A stretch of 64,000 nucleotides of DNA, from positions 1-64,000 of the forward strand of contig CALUYT010000021.1 in assembly GCA_944325085.1 (NCBI GenBank). Reading direction: 5' to 3'. Positions 63,219 to 64,000 of this stretch are shown piece after piece (position 1 is the stretch's first letter; each line of letters begins with the position of its first letter). The notes beneath the pieces were generated by a model. That model saw only the letters and a program-made list of their open reading frames with translations. It had not been told where the DNA came from and did not search any database. Made by a program: the position numbers and the translations under genes. Source of the DNA: Candidatus Gastranaerophilales bacterium (lineage in GTDB: Bacteria; Cyanobacteriota; Vampirovibrionia; Gastranaerophilales; Gastranaerophilaceae).

Positions 63219-64000
63219 ATGATTTACTTTTTTTATGGGGACGAAGAATTTAACATTTCAAATGAAATCAAGAAGTTTAAAAGTAATCTTGATCAAAGTT
63301 TTATTGAAATGAGTTATAAATACTGTAACAATCCAAAATTTCCAGATCTCATTGCTGCAGTAAAATCTCAACCTATGATGTTTGGCAAAATGCTCGTTGA
63401 GATTAATTGTCTATCTTATTTATGTGGAAAAAACTCTCAAGATACAGGTTTAGATGACAAACAAATTTCACAACTAACTGAAGCTCTTGATAATTGTAAT
63501 GAAAATATAGATATTATTTTTGTTGCACAAATTCCACCAGATGGACAAAAAAAGATTGATAAAAGAAGAAAAATTTTTAAAACATTATCAAAGTATAATT
63601 CAAAAGAATTCCCACAAATTCCATCTTACAAAACAGCCGAACTTGAATCTTGGATAAAACAACAAGCAAAAACCAAAGATTTAAAACTCTCAGATGCTGT
63701 AGCTTCTGAAATTTTAATTCAAATTGGAGCAAATCTAAGATTACTGGATTCTGAATTAGAAAAATTAAAAATTTTTGCAGGAAATAACCCCATTACAAAA
63801 GAAATGGTAAACGAAATTTGTGTAACTAATGAAGATTTATTTACATTTACTGATTATCTTATTAGTGGAAATAAAGCTAAAGCATTAGAAGAGTATCAAA
63901 AATTATTAACTAAAAAACACCCACTTGAAATTTTATCAGTATTGCATACCTTACTGCACGGAAAAATTCAAATAAAAGCAAACTCATTAAAATATAGTGC
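63219..64000 (+). CDS. holA: DNA polymerase III subunit delta (5' part)
   Basis: Clamp-loader subunit that opens the sliding clamp. The visible 260 residues start MIYFFYGDEEFNISNEIKKF, the usual HolA opening with a Y/F-GxEEF motif, and continue with LLDSELEKLKIFAG and the hinge region. The gene leaves the window at the right edge. No Shine-Dalgarno is present; TATAAA at 63204-63209 lies so close to the ATG that the mRNA may be leaderless. Confidence 0.85.
   Translation, partial: MIYFFYGDEEFNISNEIKKFKSNLDQSFIEMSYKYCNNPKFPDLIAAVKSQPMMFGKMLVEINCLSYLCGKNSQDTGLDDKQISQLTEALDNCNENIDIIFVAQIPPDGQKKIDKRRKIFKTLSKYNSKEFPQIPSYKTAELESWIKQQAKTKDLKLSDAVASEILIQIGANLRLLDSELEKLKIFAGNNPITKEMVNEICVTNEDLFTFTDYLISGNKAKALEEYQKLLTKKHPLEILSVLHTLLHGKIQIKANSLKYS

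Overview
The window is AT-rich, densely coded bacterial chromosome: short intergenic gaps, plain rho-independent terminators, and no insertion sequence, CRISPR array or prophage that I can recognise. The gene content suggests an anaerobic, fermentative, non-photosynthetic relative of the Cyanobacteria (Melainabacteria/Vampirovibrionia, probably order Gastranaerophilales). The reasons are [FeFe] hydrogenases, FixC/FixX, coaD followed directly by DivIVA-like genes (as I recall from cyanobacteria), a VKOR-DsbA fusion, no photosynthesis or respiratory-chain genes, and several proteins with an N-terminal '[NS]F[KT]G' signature that I associate with this lineage. The placement is an inference, not a phylogeny.

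Layout. 1-5.5 kb: 5' part of gpmI, a candidate small RNA, coaD with two DivIVA-like genes, then a transcription/translation block rpmG-tRNA(Trp)-secE-nusG-rplK-rplA, with a look-alike RNA element before both rplK and rplA. 5.5-9.2 kb: lineage-specific small proteins, tRNA(Val), an ACT-domain protein and an alanine/glycine:cation symporter. 9.4-19.4 kb: a GH57 glucanase, nadB-nadC, an orphan NarL-type regulator, an 'RWYD-repeat' protein, rimP-nusA and a long coiled-coil protein. 19.6-28.3 kb: map, membrane/TPR proteins, tmk, RNase P RNA, a prepilin-like protein, corA, a DMT transporter, an MCE/MlaD protein and upp. 28.4-37.2 kb: a LysM-amidase and a LysM-lysozyme in tandem, an asparaginase II, an MshEN-like protein, VKOR-DsbA, queH and two TPR proteins. 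37.3-46.5 kb: pheT interrupted by an in-frame TAA, lysA-cdaA-yitT, and fixC-fixX with a second RWYD-repeat protein. 46.7-64 kb: an 831-aa protein with an internal duplication, gyrB, a five-gene hydrogenase operon, a FliI/YscN ATPase, adk, metG, three small secreted cysteine-rich proteins and the start of holA.

How it fits together. The hydrogenase operon is the most system-like locus: two small thioredoxin-fold [2Fe-2S] proteins, a PAS-containing putative sensory [FeFe] hydrogenase, a SpoIIE/PP2C-type phosphatase and a catalytic-type [FeFe] hydrogenase. This reads as H2 metabolism with its own H2/redox signalling branch. Envelope functions recur: two LysM hydrolases without signal peptides, a disulfide-forming fusion enzyme, small secreted cysteine-rich proteins, a pilin-like protein and an isolated export ATPase. 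The most puzzling single observation is the stop codon inside the otherwise intact essential gene pheT. Promoters, hairpins and start codons were read by eye; protein families were assigned from remembered motifs, without database searches.
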